Source of the DNA: Plasmodium coatneyi
Taxonomy: Eukaryota > Apicomplexa > Aconoidasida > Haemosporida > Plasmodiidae
Direction: 5' to 3'
DNA length: 64,000 nt
Assembly (NCBI RefSeq): GCF_001680005.1
Contig: NC_033567.1
Location: 4,402,001-4,466,000 of the forward strand
Shown: piece by piece, positions 33,606 to 46,192 of the stretch
How positions within the stretch are numbered: the first letter of the stretch is position 1
How the letters are laid out: each line of letters begins with the position of its first letter
Notes under the pieces: model-generated
Seen by the model: only the letters and a program-made list of their open reading frames with translations
What the model was told of the DNA's origin: nothing
Databases searched by the model: none
Program-made: the position numbers and the translations under genes

Positions 33606-36600
33606 TTTTTCTTGGGGGGGGTAGTGGATTGGAAAGCTGATCAGTGGGCTACACTTAACAATTTTGACTGGGTAAGCAGCCTACTTTGATAATTCGGTTA
33701 TGCGACCTCTCCTTCACGCGCGTATATATCTATACACATACACGAGGAGTGTAGGGACCTGTGTGCAACTGTCTACGCTTGTGCGTTTACAAACTTTTGC
33801 TTTGCAAACCTTCCGTTACACACGTTGGAGTTTTACTGAGTCGCCTGCTGCGCCAATTTAACGCGCTTCAACTTTTCTCGTTTTTAGGAGGGTAGCTTAG
33901 CAGTTTTTTTACTGCTCTATATATATCGCTTCTCTCAATTTGCACACTATTGCAAATTGTGTTACGCATTCGTGTTCGTATGCATATGTGTTGTGGAACG
34001 ATCTACTTACACGCACTGCTCCTTGTACAGTAATGTGTCAAGGGTTCGCAATGCTCGCCTTGGAGGGTGGAAAATAACGCGTTACCCGCATAAACGTTGA
34101 CTTGGATTATGCAAATTAAATGGCAAATGGGGGAATAAGCAAATGGCTATATGAGCGAGTATATGAACGATAAAATAGCACGGGGAGATATGTATAAATT
34201 TTGCAGGCTTTTCAAAAAAAAAGAAAATTTCGCGCTATTTATGCCGACATGAACAAGAGCGATACATGAATTCGTGAAAAAACATTCTATGGCTGGCAAA
34301 AAATATGGCTCATTTTACCATAAAGGTGGCCTCAAACATGGGGACGCATATGTAATTGCCATGTATGCTATAAATATATTCACATATTTAACATGCATAC
34401 ATGTTTGCATTTTATACATATACGAGGAGCAAAAGGAAAAAGGCTTTTCTCGCTTAAAACTGCATTAATTGAGGGGGAACGAAAATGCAGTATATAATGG
34501 ACGAACGATAAATGAAAACTTTAAACGAACCAGCGCGAAAAGCTTGGAATATGTTCATGCAGAAAAATTGCGAAAAGGTATACGAAAATTTTTACGAAAG
34601 GGAAAAGGGTTAACGAAACGAAAATTATATAAAAAAAAACGTAAAAAGTGGGAAGCGCATATATAGGAAGAAAATATATTCCTTAAAAAAAATGCCTTTT
34701 GCTGATACGACGAATACGTTTTAATTAAGCGTAAAAAAAAAAAAATGCATAAACTGTTATTATTATATTTCAGTACTGGCAAAGAAAAAAGCATAAAAAA
34801 AAAAAAAAAAAACGCTATTTGAGAAAGGGAAAAAGCCCTAAATTTTTTCCTTCACTTTATTTATAATATATAAATATATATAAGGGTGCCTACGCAATTA
34901 TTATTATGTAATACTGCGTAACATACAGGCATCCGAAACTGCGTATTTTGAAGCTAGTCTTGCGTTTTCTGGCTACTTTAAAATTCAGAGATGGAATAAA
35001 CGTGCCGCTTCAAGTAGTATTATTCCTGCTGCGCGCATATGGCCACGCCCCACATGTAGGAGCACGCGATAAATATGTATGACTACGTATATATATGCAA
35101 ATGTATAAATGTATATATATATTATATATATTTATATGTACGTACTTCTGCGTATACTGCACTGAATCGAGCGAGGGAAAAAAAAGCGCATCTGCTTGCA
35201 TACGTATTTTTTTTTTACATAAGAAGGACTAGCATTATGGTCAATATATTTTTTTTTTTTTCTTATTTCGGCTTGGATAGGCATATCTTCCCCTGATGTG
35301 GCATTATTCCCATATATAACTTAGCCAAAAAAAAAAAAAAAAAAAAAAAATTATATATAAAAAAGAATAACATTGCGAGGTGATCGTATTTGCAAAAAAA
35401 GGCTACCTCATTTGGGCAAGAGAAGTTAACGAAGCTTCAAGGCGAAAAACTGATTTCACACTTTTCCCACCAGGACAAAGGCATACACGTGTACGTATAC
35501 TTATATGCATACGTGTAAATACGTATGTAATGCAAAATATGTGACCCAAAGAGGTGGAAAAGGGGCTCCAGGTGAGCATCGCTGGGGTCCCCAGGCCAGC
35601 TAACGTATGTAGAAATAGCTACACAAAGTTATGCTACGTGACATGTCCATCCGTAAGAATATACATTTGTTTGAAGGGGTAAACACACACGTGGGTCTGC
35701 TTATTTATTCGAATGTGCATTCCCCCGCGGAGTATAATCGGTCGGGTTAGTGACCCTTTAGTAAAGCTTCTGCACTTTGTAGAGGATCATTTTATTTGGG
35801 GTTGGAAATTTTGGTCAATCGCCTGGAAAAGGGCATCGTGGAAATGGAACATCGCGGTGAAGGTGACTTTCCAACCCCTCCATCTCTGTCAGGCTTCCTG
35901 AGTGCACCTACGAACGCGTAGCAACGTACATAACAACGTTTGCTTCGTATGTTTGTATGTTCGCATATGCAAATGTGTATGCACGTAAGTGCATGTACGC
36001 ATGGCGGAAAAAAAAGATCAGCTCTTTTTTCTACTTCATTAAAGTAGCATTCCCCTAAAAAAAAAGGAAAAATGACCAATTAAGTGATATGCCTATTTTG
36101 TACCCCTAAATGTATCAGATATTTCCACGCATTGAATGCTCTTTTAGCGACTGGCAAAATGGGATACCCCACAAGTGGTTCACATTTGCCTGAGAACCCT
36201 TCAGTATGTTCAGCAGAATATACAAGTCTGCGCTACACTGGGGAAAGAAATTGCCAAAATTGCTTGGCATTAGTTGACGTTTTATCAACTCACCCAATCT
36301 ATGCATCCCAATGGGGTTGTTCCAATTTCCCTCCGATCGGAACTTCTTAACGCCAAGGTTACTACCCCTGTGGGGACCAATTCGAACATAACGGAAAAAA
36401 GGGAGGTGCTTGAAAAGGTGCACAAATCAGTGATAATGCCTTTTTCCCGCTTGATTCGTATGGTGGATTTTTTTTTTTCTTTTGTGCATTTTTACAAATG
36501 GTGATATCAAAGGGGAGCTAAATTGTGTGGTGGAAAAGGCACCCCAATTGGCTTGTAGTTCTTTTCCTTATTTGTAGTCTATAGGTGTAACATGCGCAAG

Positions 36601-37782
36601 TATGTACAGATATAAACATATGTATATTTTGATCTCCCCCGAAGTTGGTGCCAAGCTGATTGGTCGAACGAGCACCATTTAAGAAGAGGTGATGGCGGCA
36701 TATTTTTTCTGGCAGAGGGTGTCTCCCAGGTGTACAGCCAACATATCACCTTGAGTGAAACATGTGCATGTAGTTTAAGTAACGCAAATAAGTATAGACC
36801 AGTGTGATCTACTCATGTGGTGAAATGGTACCTCATAAAAATGGATAAGGACAGAATAGGCTGTTCTTTCGTACCATTTTTTATGGCCAATTTGTGAAGC
36901 CACTGGGGGGAATTTTAGTAGCCATGTGTTCACCCCCCCTAAACAAGTAGTAATACATAATTTAAAAAAAAAAAAATGAATTCCCTATGGCGGTCTTTTT
37001 TAGTAAGCAGAACAAACTGTGTTTTATCATTTCTGCTAGATAAGTACTATCCGACAGCAGTGTAGGTAGCATTTGCCCGCTAGGGACATACGCAAGTGAG
37101 CATTGCCACGCGAATAGGGTTAAAAGGGCCATACAAAAGAGAAGAAAAAAAAAAAAAAAAAAGGACATGCCTGCACGTGTGTGTAACTATATGCACATGC
37201 GCTTATAAAATTGCAGAAAAATGATAAAAATAGAATAAGCAAACCGGGGATAGAACAATTCGGTCGTAAGCAGAACAGGAAAAAAAAAAAAAAAAAAAAA
37301 AAAAAATTAAGAACAAATGAAACCTATGGTCAAATGCAACTCTGTTAAGCGAGAGAAAATTTTTCAATGTGACTCGACCGTGGAATGGAACATAAACCTG
37401 TTCATGGAACTATGTCACAATATGCTATGTTGTGTTTTTTTTTTTTTTTTTGTGAGACATGTTATAAATTTATTTCTGCGCGGAAGTAGCTTAACTTATT
37501 TAAACTTTGAGAGAAATAACATTTTTTTTTTTAAATTTCTACGTTTTTCAACGAGTCATTGCAGATCTGCTCGAAAGTCTGAGAAACTTTCCTACTACGC
37601 AGCAGGGGGGTTGGAACATTGTTTCCGTTCGTTAGGCATCCTCTCTGTGTTCTTTTTTTCGTATAGAAAGTTTTACTATTTTGCGTGGTTAGCTTCTACA
37701 CTAGTGGAACCCCTTCACAGGGCACGCCCCCTGGTAGCACAATCCCCATTGCACATTGCACATTGCACATTGCAGATAAGAC
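33606..37782. other. Divergent intergenic region, DDX5 / RND transporter
   Basis: About 4.2 kb between head-to-head genes. Contents: AT microsatellites at 35090-35140, long A runs (about 35327-35350 and 37281-37306), a 163-codon ATG frame at 37317-37808 that overlaps the transporter start in another frame, and a 7-bp repeat at 37747-37774. Open frames at 35.7-36.4 kb overlap on both strands and look non-coding. No RNA gene was recognised. Confidence 0.55.
37747..37774. repeat. 7-bp tandem repeat (cattgca) x4 beside a start codon
   Basis: Four perfect copies of cattgca end eight bases before the ATG (37783) of the RND-like transporter, so they would lie in its 5' leader. Confidence 0.93.
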
Positions 37783-40700
37783 ATGATTCCCCCAAGCCAC
37801 GAGTGTAAGTCCCAAAAGGAAGAGGAGAGGAGGAACCATTTGAACGATCAAGTGGTGCGTGACAACACTAACGGTAGAAATGTATGCTCCTTTCCTCAGG
37901 GTGTAAAAAATGTAGGGTGGGACGATATGCCCAAAGAGTCGGAAGGAAATCCCGTTCGCTGCGTCAGTGAGAAGGATGGTCATAATGGTTGTGCAATGGG
38001 TAGAGTACCCCCTTGTGATGACTCAAGGTGCAACAATATAGTGGCCAAGAAAAAGAAGAAACCTTTCCTTCACGAGTTATGCAAAAATTATGTAAAGCTG
38101 ACCTTGCACAGACCATGCTGCATCGTGCTAAGTGTGATCATAGGATTGTTAATTGTCACTCTAATGAGTATCTCCTTCTACATGAACATATTTAGCGAGG
38201 CGGAAAATAGATCAGAAGTAGTAGGATCTATTATGAGAAAAATAAATGGGGAGAAATTCACAAAAATGAATGTGGCCAAGGCGAGCGATGTAGTGATTCA
38301 CACAAGTGACAATATAGGGAATAAGGTGGAGCATTTTTTTAATTTTTATAAAAAGGAAAAAACAGCAACGTTGTTATTTTATCTTAACAAGGAGGAGGAC
38401 AAAACGATTCTGCAATACGATACGCTGAAGGATATCTTCTTCTTGGTACAATTCTTCAAACAAATGAACACAGGAAATAAAAAAAATTGGAGTGAAATGT
38501 GTAAAAGGTTTGACGTTCCTATGATGGAGTCTAAATGCTTCGTGCTAGGTTTGTTCACCATTTCGGAACTTCAAGATATAGAATATGACACGACACTTAA
38601 TTGGGAAGAATATTTCGATGATTTGTTAAAAAAGGACGAGAGATCTTTGGGCAGATTTTTCTACAACGCACTTATTTTTTTGCCCAATTTTTTATATCAG
38701 CCTCATAAGTTCGACATGCAGAGGACGCAGATAAAGGACATAACATCTGACATGTCTAAAAATGTGGAAGCCCTTTTATTTGTCTTCACTTTCGATGAAG
38801 GTACTGACGATTCCTCTGTCAACGAATGGTATAGTCTGCTAAACATGCATGTGAAGTTAATAAATGCGGGGGAAAAAGAGTTTGTAACGATTGAAAATTT
38901 GGACGGCAGTAATTACATCCATGAGATAAAGCAGGATAGGAACTGGAGCATGGCAGTTGTGAATGAGAAGGTACTGGAGGATAACGAGCAGTCATCCATT
39001 AGTGTGGGTTTCAAGTCAAACTATGTCTTTGCCATTTTGTCCTTCCTCTTTATGGTCATTTATATTTCTTCTATTCCGTTGGATGGTTTGAAGAATAACG
39101 GACAAGATGAGACAGCAGGAGATAGAAAGGGGAGGATGTTTTTACTTATCCTATCTGTATATGCCTTGACCTTCTTTTCCTTCTTCTCCACCTTCTTCAT
39201 CAATTTGGTTTTCCAAATTAATGTTCTACGAATTTATTTATTAAATTTTTTCCCTCTTTTTTTTTTAAGCTTCCTATTTTGTTGCGTCAATATATTTTAT
39301 CGCAACAAGTGCGTAGTGGGACCTTCCAAAATGATAATGCGCAGAATGAGGAGCGCAAAGATTTCCAAGAATGAATCTGTAGATATGACTAAATATTATT
39401 TGCGAGCTAGCTACAAGTCACTTTATTTTGTGTGCAAAATTACCCTGATCATTTTGGCCGTATATATGGTTGGGTTTGCCTCCACGTACAGAATCGTCAA
39501 CGTTTTTTCGGTAAACTCGGTCTTTGCCATCGTTTGTCTGTTTCTGTACTACGCTGCCTTTTTTAACAACATGTTTGGTCTTCTGTTTTACAGGGAGAGA
39601 CACTTGCTGTTCTCACCATCTCAGTCGTTACCATTGGCGAAGTCGGTGTGTAGTTCGTCGGGAGGTCAGTCCGATGAGCACGTTATAGCCTTTTCAGAGG
39701 CAGCACCCAATGAAGTGGTGATACAGAATGGCTGCATATCGAGTTGCAACTCTCCACCTGGGGGGAACAACACCTGCCAGAATGCACACTGCTCATGCGA
39801 AGGTACGAATTTGAAGAAGCATCACAGAAAAAGTTGCATTCACCCGAACGGTAAGGAAGACAGCAAAAAAGCAAGCTATAGGAAGGGCCCCAAGAAGGGG
39901 GTTGTTTTCCTCGTTGTGTTATTTTCCCTCCTCCTTTTAGGGCTATTTCTAAGTTTCCTAATAAACAACGAGAAGATTCACCTCGATGTGTACCATTACA
40001 TGACGAAGGAATCTCCACTGAGGAGGTTTATTCAAAACTTCGAAAAAAGGGCGGGCTTCGTAATCGAGCCAGCATACTTGGTGTTCCCTTCTTCAGACGA
40101 ATTTGACTACGCAGATGAAGAAAACGCACATATGATAATAAAGCTAGTAAATGAAATGAAGGAGGAAGGATGTATTCATGAACCCATTGTATCTTGGGTT
40201 CATGCATTTGAATTACTAAAAAATGACTGCCGTAATGTAGACTCTTTTAGTAATCAGTTCGACTTGAATCGCTATAAAAAATTATGTCATGACATCGTTC
40301 CACTGAGGGAGAGTAAGGAACACCATTTGAATAAGTTAAAAGAAATTTTTTTCAAAGAGGAGGAAAAGACATGTGACAGCTTTTACCAAATAGTGTACGA
40401 ATGGATGCATCACAAAGAAGAGGAATCGTATGATAACCAATTTTTTAAGATTAAAACGTTTTACGGGGGAAAAATTGACCAGGTGCTCCCCCAGCACTAC
40501 AACATAAGGCCACACTCCTTCTACGGCGATTACGTGAAGGTACGTCCTGTGACCATTCCACGGATGAATGGCACCCCACCTAAGCATATATATACTAGTG
40601 AAATATCCATATGAACGCGTCCTTTTTTCCCCATTTTCATTACCTAATCTTTAAACGCGTTATTTCCCCCCCCAGATGGACGACCCGCACAGCATATCAA

Positions 40701-41566
40701 CCAGCCGAATCGGCTTCGTCCTGCACAATTACGCATCCAACCAGGAAAGGAACATGGAAAATATCAACAGAATAGAAAATATTATAAAAAGGAGTAACTT
40801 AAAAAATGTGTATTTTTACTCAGAAACGTATGTACTATATAACCAAGCTACCAGATTTATTTCAGAATGCAAAGTGGTGTTAATTTTTTACTTTTTGATT
40901 TACTTATTTTCTTTGTACTTGTTCAACACCATGGGGGTTGTAATGATATTTCAGTTTTGGCTCTGCTACAATTTAAGTGTGCTCTACTTTATGCATAGCT
41001 TCGGAATAAACACTGATGCTATTACGATAATTTTGTTAAAAATGGGCGCAGTCATATCTTTGTCTCACTACCTGTATCAGACTCTCTTTTTTAAGTCGAC
41101 CATGCTAGACAGGAAGAATTATTCCAACAGCATGCGGCAGTCCTACCCCTACTTGATGTTCTTAGTGTTGTGTAAGTGGAGCACAAAATGGGGAGCGAAT
41201 TTCAAAGCGCGGGGAGGGCAGTCATATAAAAGCTTTTAAACAATGAACCAGAACAGTTTAATTTTTCCAAACGGGGGATAACCCCTTTTTGCGTAAAAAA
41301 TATTGTGCAAATGGAAAGGTGGAGAGCTTCTCTTTCCCCCTGCTTTGGATGCATACACATTTTTTACATACTGCACTACCCTGACAGGTGACATTTCTTC
41401 CTTTTCCTTTTTCTTTCACCTCCACTTTGCAGACCTTATTAGCTTCACCCTGGAAGATTACGCATCGAACGTTTTGCGGTTGCTCATCCTGAACCACGTC
41501 GTCTGGTTCTTCCTATACAGCATAACAATTTTTTACGTCCATAAAATGTACCTGAATAGGGCCTGA
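37783..41566 (+). CDS. RND / Patched-Dispatched-like multipass membrane transporter
   Basis: Exons 37783-40539, 40676-41171 and 41433-41566, with donors AAG|GTACGT and T|GTAAGT, acceptors CCCCAG|ATG and TTGCAG|AC, and consistent phases; 1,128 residues. Topology follows the 6+6 RND pattern. TM1 is at ~112-136, then a ~275-residue luminal loop, and TM2-6 between ~412 and 603. A cytosolic Cys/Ser-rich insert with CQNAHCSC follows, TM7 is at ~706-728, a second luminal loop comes next, and TM8-12 lie in exons 2 and 3. TM10 (GINTDAITIILLKMGAVISLSHYLY) aligns with the conserved 'G..L.A....L.M..G' helix of NPC1/Patched. Such proteins move sterols, lipids or lipidated cargo using ion gradients. I infer the superfamily; substrate and membrane are unknown. 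It is distinct from the parasite NCR1 locus. The exact start is uncertain because a long upstream open frame overlaps it. Confidence 0.72.
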
Positions 41567-43279
41567 CACTGGCTTCGATTATATATGTGCACTAACCGCT
41601 GGAATGAAGAAAAGCGCATCAGGGGGGTGGTACACATTACACAACGCTCAGTGCAGTAGTACTATGTGGTGTTACTTTTCATAATTACCTAGATACATAT
41701 GCGTGTGTACCATAGGTGTCCCTTGGTCTGCCTCTCTGTTAACTGTTTTTAAGAGAGCACTCTCCCAGAGGGGGGGTGGTCCCCCCTGCTGTACAAAATG
41801 CACACCTTTTTTTTTTGATTGTCAAAAAGGGGGAAAAATGGGACCCCCCGTGTTATGCCCTCACATATATATGAACTACTAATTAATAAACTACCCAATT
41901 ACTTCTTCCCAATTTGTTGTAAAACAGTGTATCGGGCGTTTTGCGAAAAAAAGGGTATACCCCAAGAGGGAGTAAGAAGAGTGTTGCTATGATAGCACAC
42001 ATTTCACTCTTTGCCAATTTGTTGCAAGCGCCATCGCCACCAACTTGGTTTTGCTACAAAACGTTGGGGGTCTTTCGCAATTTCCCTTTTTTTAAAAATG
42101 CTTGTTAAAAGGGTCGTGACTTACTTGCAGTGTGGCTCGAAAATGCACTTTTATTAACGTTCGTAATTTAACTTACCCTCTATTGGGTCCCCTTCGTCAC
42201 GCACCACAAGTTCAACTCTTCTGGGGTGCGGCAACGAGGGCAGTTGTACATTCTCAGGGGGTTGTAGAGTTGGTATGCTCACTACGGGGAAGAGGTGCTA
42301 ATGCGTTTTCCTCTTCCTGCGTGTCAAGCTAGGCATAAAAGTGAAAAAGGTGCAACTCGGGTACAAAAAACAAAGAAGGGAAGTAATAAGGGGCGAAGAA
42401 CGGCACGGCGATGCGGAAGCAAGGTCACAGAAAGAGTGCAAAAATGAAAGCACATAGCGCAAAACACATATTCACATGCGCCGTTCGCTTCACGTTGCTC
42501 GTTACGCTTCCCTTGTTGCACTTATACCCCCATGTGGGCTCACTACGCATATAGGTGCTTCTGCCACTATTTCGCTCTCTTCAAGTGCCCAATTAAGCGG
42601 ACTTTGCATTGAAATTAGAGCCGCTTGCAAATTTTTACCGTCACGTAATACTTACACCTCCCACGACCTGTAAAAAGCCGTACAATGTACTTGCCAAAGC
42701 ACGTCACAATCACTTATATACATATATGTACTTATAACTTTACTGCGCGAACGCAAGTATTCTTTTTTTTTTTTTTTCCAATTTTTTGCCTTCATTTGAT
42801 TGTTACAAATAGATCAAATAGTATTCCCCTCCTATTCGAAGCTGCAAACAGTTGAACGTTTTAATACCCCCCCAAGAGTAACTAAGGTATGCGCACAAAT
42901 TTGTATAGGCCAAAAAAAAAAATAGCTGCAAGGGCATTTGTACTGTTGCTGCTGTATGGTCGTAACCCCACGACGGACATGCTGTGTAGTTTTTTTTTTC
43001 CCCCCCACAAAGTCAACTCAATATTTATGTATGTTTATGACCAACATATGTATGAATAAATCGTGCAACGCCCTACGGCGTAATGGGACCACCTGAACGA
43101 ACGGCTTGCACATGCATGTCACATCACACTGCTGTTAAGCGCGTAGCAGATGAGAAGCGAAGCGGCATATGCGCCTACCGCGTAATTGCTTAACAGCACA
43201 ACCGAATAACCACCCCTCTCACAATTAAACCACTTGTTCCCCCCACGTTACTTTGCCAAAGGTGTGCACAGCCGAAAAC
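41567..43279. other. Tandem intergenic region
   Basis: About 1.7 kb between plus-strand genes: the transporter 3' UTR and the promoter of the next gene. It contains a T-rich run near 42763-42778 and G/C-runs, and no gene I can support. Confidence 0.6.
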
Positions 43280-44854
43280 ATGGCGGCGAAAATTCAGTAC
43301 AGCATCCACACGACGAACAAGTTTTCCGTGTTCGATACGGACAACTCAGATGAAGAAAATGAAAAGAAAAAATTGAAGGAAGTAAAGAAGCGCGAAATAA
43401 GTAGTGCCCAGGAGGAGAGGTCCCGCAGCAACAACCAAGGTAACATTAACGAGGGGTGAAACGCGCACGTATAGTGACCTATGTATATGTATATGTATAT
43501 GTGTACTTGTCCTATCTGCTTTGCATCGCGGCAGTTATATGCAGAGCATTTGTCCATACGATTGTTCCGTTTAATTGTGTGTATTTGTGCGCGGTGCAAA
43601 AACGGACAATTTTTCACGCACCAGGGGGGAATGGTGCATAATGTGTGACCTGATCCGGAGTTGACATCATCCCGTGGAATGTTATAAACTAACTGTGGAG
43701 ATATCCCAGACGTAGCTCCCTCATGGGTTTGTTACTCCATAATTAACTCTTCACATATCTGTGATTATGTACCCATCCCCCCGCAGAAAAGAAGAAGACA
43801 ATTGAAGTAAAGGACCAGAAAGCAACCGTGGCAACTAAAGATGCTAGTGCGAAAAAGGGCACCGCATACAACGACAGATATAGCAAATACCCTGTATCAT
43901 CAGTGAACGAATTACATGAAAGTAGCCAAGGCAGAAGTAACCGCGATAGTTACCATCCAAGGGGCAATAATATAAGAAGTAAATTCCCTCGTAAAAGAGG
44001 AGGAGGAGGTGGTGCTGGCACAGGATACAGTAACTCATCCACGAATATTTTATCCAGCAGTAGTTACTATAGAGGTTCGAGGAACCATGACTATAAGATG
44101 GGCACCGACAGGAGGAACTATAACTCTTCGTATAATTATAACAAGTTCGACCACAGGGAGGTAAGTCAACAGGGTTCCAACGATAAGCGCAACAAACATT
44201 GCGTCTTGTTACGTTGATGTAGTGCACATGTGCTAACCTTTCCATTATGTAAGTACGCGAAACTAATTAACCGCTTTATTCCCACTATTTATACTTCCCC
44301 TACAGAGAATCTTCAACGAATACAACGATAGCAGAAGCAAGTATGAAAAGACAAAGAGAGAAGCACACGTAGAATCCATTCATAGGAATAACGAAGAGAG
44401 CACAAACGTGACAAAGAAACATGACTCAGTTACCATAGATTACGATCTGTATAGAAAACAACAGGAGAAAAAATTAAATTCAAAAAAAATTATGATGGAG
44501 AATAATGATAAGAAGATGAAAAAAAATTCATTGAATAGTGAAAGGAGCAAAGTTACATCAAATTCTACGAGCAGTAGCAAACGAAATGACCATGTGGACG
44601 AGGAAATAAAGTCGGATCATCCGAAGAGGAAAGCAATAAATGTTTACCAGTACATTTTGGAAGAAGGGGGAAGAGTTGATAGAATCCCAGGATTTCGCAG
44701 AGGTTATCGAAGCTATAAAAAATCGGATGAAGCTAATTGGAATAATAAAATGGAAGGCAAGGGAAAAATACACATGGACGAGAAACTTTTTAAGAAAAGA
44801 GACCCGCCCAACATTAACGACACGCGCGCCTTCCCCTCCTTGTCTAGCAAATAA
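43280..44854 (+). CDS. Basic SERBP1/HABP4 (Stm1)-like RNA/ribosome-binding protein, three exons
   Basis: Exons 43280-43439, 43787-44160 and 44306-44854; donors CAAG|GTAACA and GAG|GTAAGT, acceptors CCGCAG and CTACAG, phases 1 then 0; 360 residues. The start is ATG 43280 (MAAKIQYS). The N-terminal NKFSVFDTDNSDEE resembles the 'N-F-x-L-x-DD' opening of SERBP1/Stm1 proteins. The middle has an RGGGGGAG patch and Tyr/Asn/Arg-rich residues ending FDHRE. The third exon is Lys-rich, with TIDYDLYRKQQEKK and a C-terminal RAFPSLSSK like the 'FPxL' end of that family. These proteins sit on ribosomes or mRNA and can clamp idle ribosomes. The assignment is by motif order only, and a generic RNA-binding disordered protein is the alternative. 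No frame breaks were seen. Confidence 0.6.
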
Positions 44855-44875
44855 TGCAATTTCTAAGCTTTTTTT

Positions 44876-45015
44876 TGTACATGTATGTGTATTTGTGTAT
44901 ATGCATTTGTGTATGTGTATTGTATGTGTATTTGTACATGTGTATTTTGTGTGTATTTGCGAATGTGCCCGCATGAGCTTACATACGTGCGTATACTCAT
45001 GCGTGTGTGCAAGTC
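44876..45015. repeat. GT/TG-rich microsatellite region
   Basis: Imperfect TGTGTATTTG / TGTATATGCA units over about 140 bases, directly downstream of the SERBP1-like stop. Confidence 0.8.
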
Positions 45016-45716
45016 CCTGTCCAAATGTGAAACAACCGTATTTTTAAGAAATTTTTTTTTTATTTTTTTAAAAATTTAACTGAAATGAAGCTGATATGAA
45101 TATTTTTTTGTTCCAATAGTGGTTGGCCGAACCGGTGGGGTAGGGTACTTTGCAGGAAGGAGGTTTTCGCTGTGAGGCGGTAGTTACACAATCGTACGGT
45201 AGGAAGTATTTGTTAGCACGCCCCATGTAGGCGTTCTTTTCTCAATATGCGCCAAAAAAGTTTGAGCAAATGTTCAAGTTCTTACTTGATTAGGGGGACT
45301 ATAAATAAGTATGTGACCCATTTGGAAAAATCCACTGTGGTATCCATCACGAGAACGATCATATATGTGTGAAGCGAAATATGGGAAGAGACAATATCAA
45401 CAGTTTGTACCGCATGAAGAAAAAAAGCCCTTTCCCCTTAGTGCTTCCATTTTTTAAGTGTGCCCCCTTTCGTTCACATTATCAAAATGGGAATGAATTA
45501 AAACATCTTAATTTTGTTTAATAATAAAAGTTTCTTTTTTTTAAAAAAAAAAAAAGGTGCATACTCATCAGATGACAAATGCGTTGGAACAAAACACGAG
45601 ACAAATTTCGGTTTGCACTTCGCAGTTCGTCATAGCAACTCTGATGACGAATGAGCACACAAATATTTCTGTACGTATGTAGGTACGTACATGTGTAGGC
45701 CTCCATGGGGTCGTTA

Positions 45717-45950
45717 TTAATTTTCCCTCTCCCACAGGCAAATGGTTATTTTTTCTGTAAAAATAAACACCCCTACATATTTTATAGGGCGCACGTTTAT
45801 CCACTCCTGGGCATCATCTTCCTCTTCTTCCGCTTCTTCATTGACTAATTTGAAACCCTCCGAAGTGTAGTAGTTTATTTTTCACGTAGTGCTTGCTCAT
45901 ACAAAGGTAGGGGCACTGACTCATTTGGGGGGGTGCACTTTCAATTTCAA
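45717..45950 (-). pseudogene. Possible small acidic protein gene or exon, frame-broken
   Basis: On the minus strand one frame reads KQLEIESAPPQ then MSQCPYLCMSKHYV. The next frame, open for 54 codons, reads YYTSEGFKLVNEE, an acidic block, then DDAQEWINVRPIKYV. The two adjoin at the A-run in gtgaaaaataaac, where removal of one A would make them continuous (about 68 residues from the Met). An AG preceded by pyrimidines sits just upstream of the first frame, so this might be a terminal exon. No homology is recognised. A sequencing slip, a decayed gene or plain 3' UTR are all possible. Confidence 0.25.
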
Positions 45951-46192
45951 GCTGCTTTTTAAATGTCTAGTCTGGGAATTATTATGCATCCCCCCACGGC
46001 CTTCCCTTATATGGTACGCTAAACTAAAAATAATTCTAAGCTGAACCGCTTTTTTCTCTCCACACATTACTGATATACGGGGATATAATCCACCAGGGGC
46101 GTGACAAACAAAACAAAAAAGTGACAAAAAAAAAAAAAAAAAAAATCCAGGGAGGTAAAATGATAAAGCGAGATGGAAAACCTTTTTGAATT

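Larger units (their letters stand above)
44855..46192. other. Tail-to-tail intergenic region with a possible small gene
   Basis: About 1.34 kb between convergent stops. It includes the GT-rich repeat and, on the minus strand at about 45717-45950, coding-looking sequence in two adjoining frames (see the separate entry). The rest is A/T runs. Confidence 0.5.

Noticed and set aside
36084..36423. Overlapping open frames on both strands near 36.1-36.4 kb
   Set aside because: The plus frame starts at a non-ATG codon, neither frame shows a known motif, and their mutual overlap suggests chance.
40676..41239. Separate 187-residue membrane protein starting at ATG 40676
   Set aside because: The ATG sits directly after a CCCCCAG acceptor in phase with the upstream exon, and its helices complete the RND topology. 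The frame's tail past 41171 reads through a GTAAGT donor.
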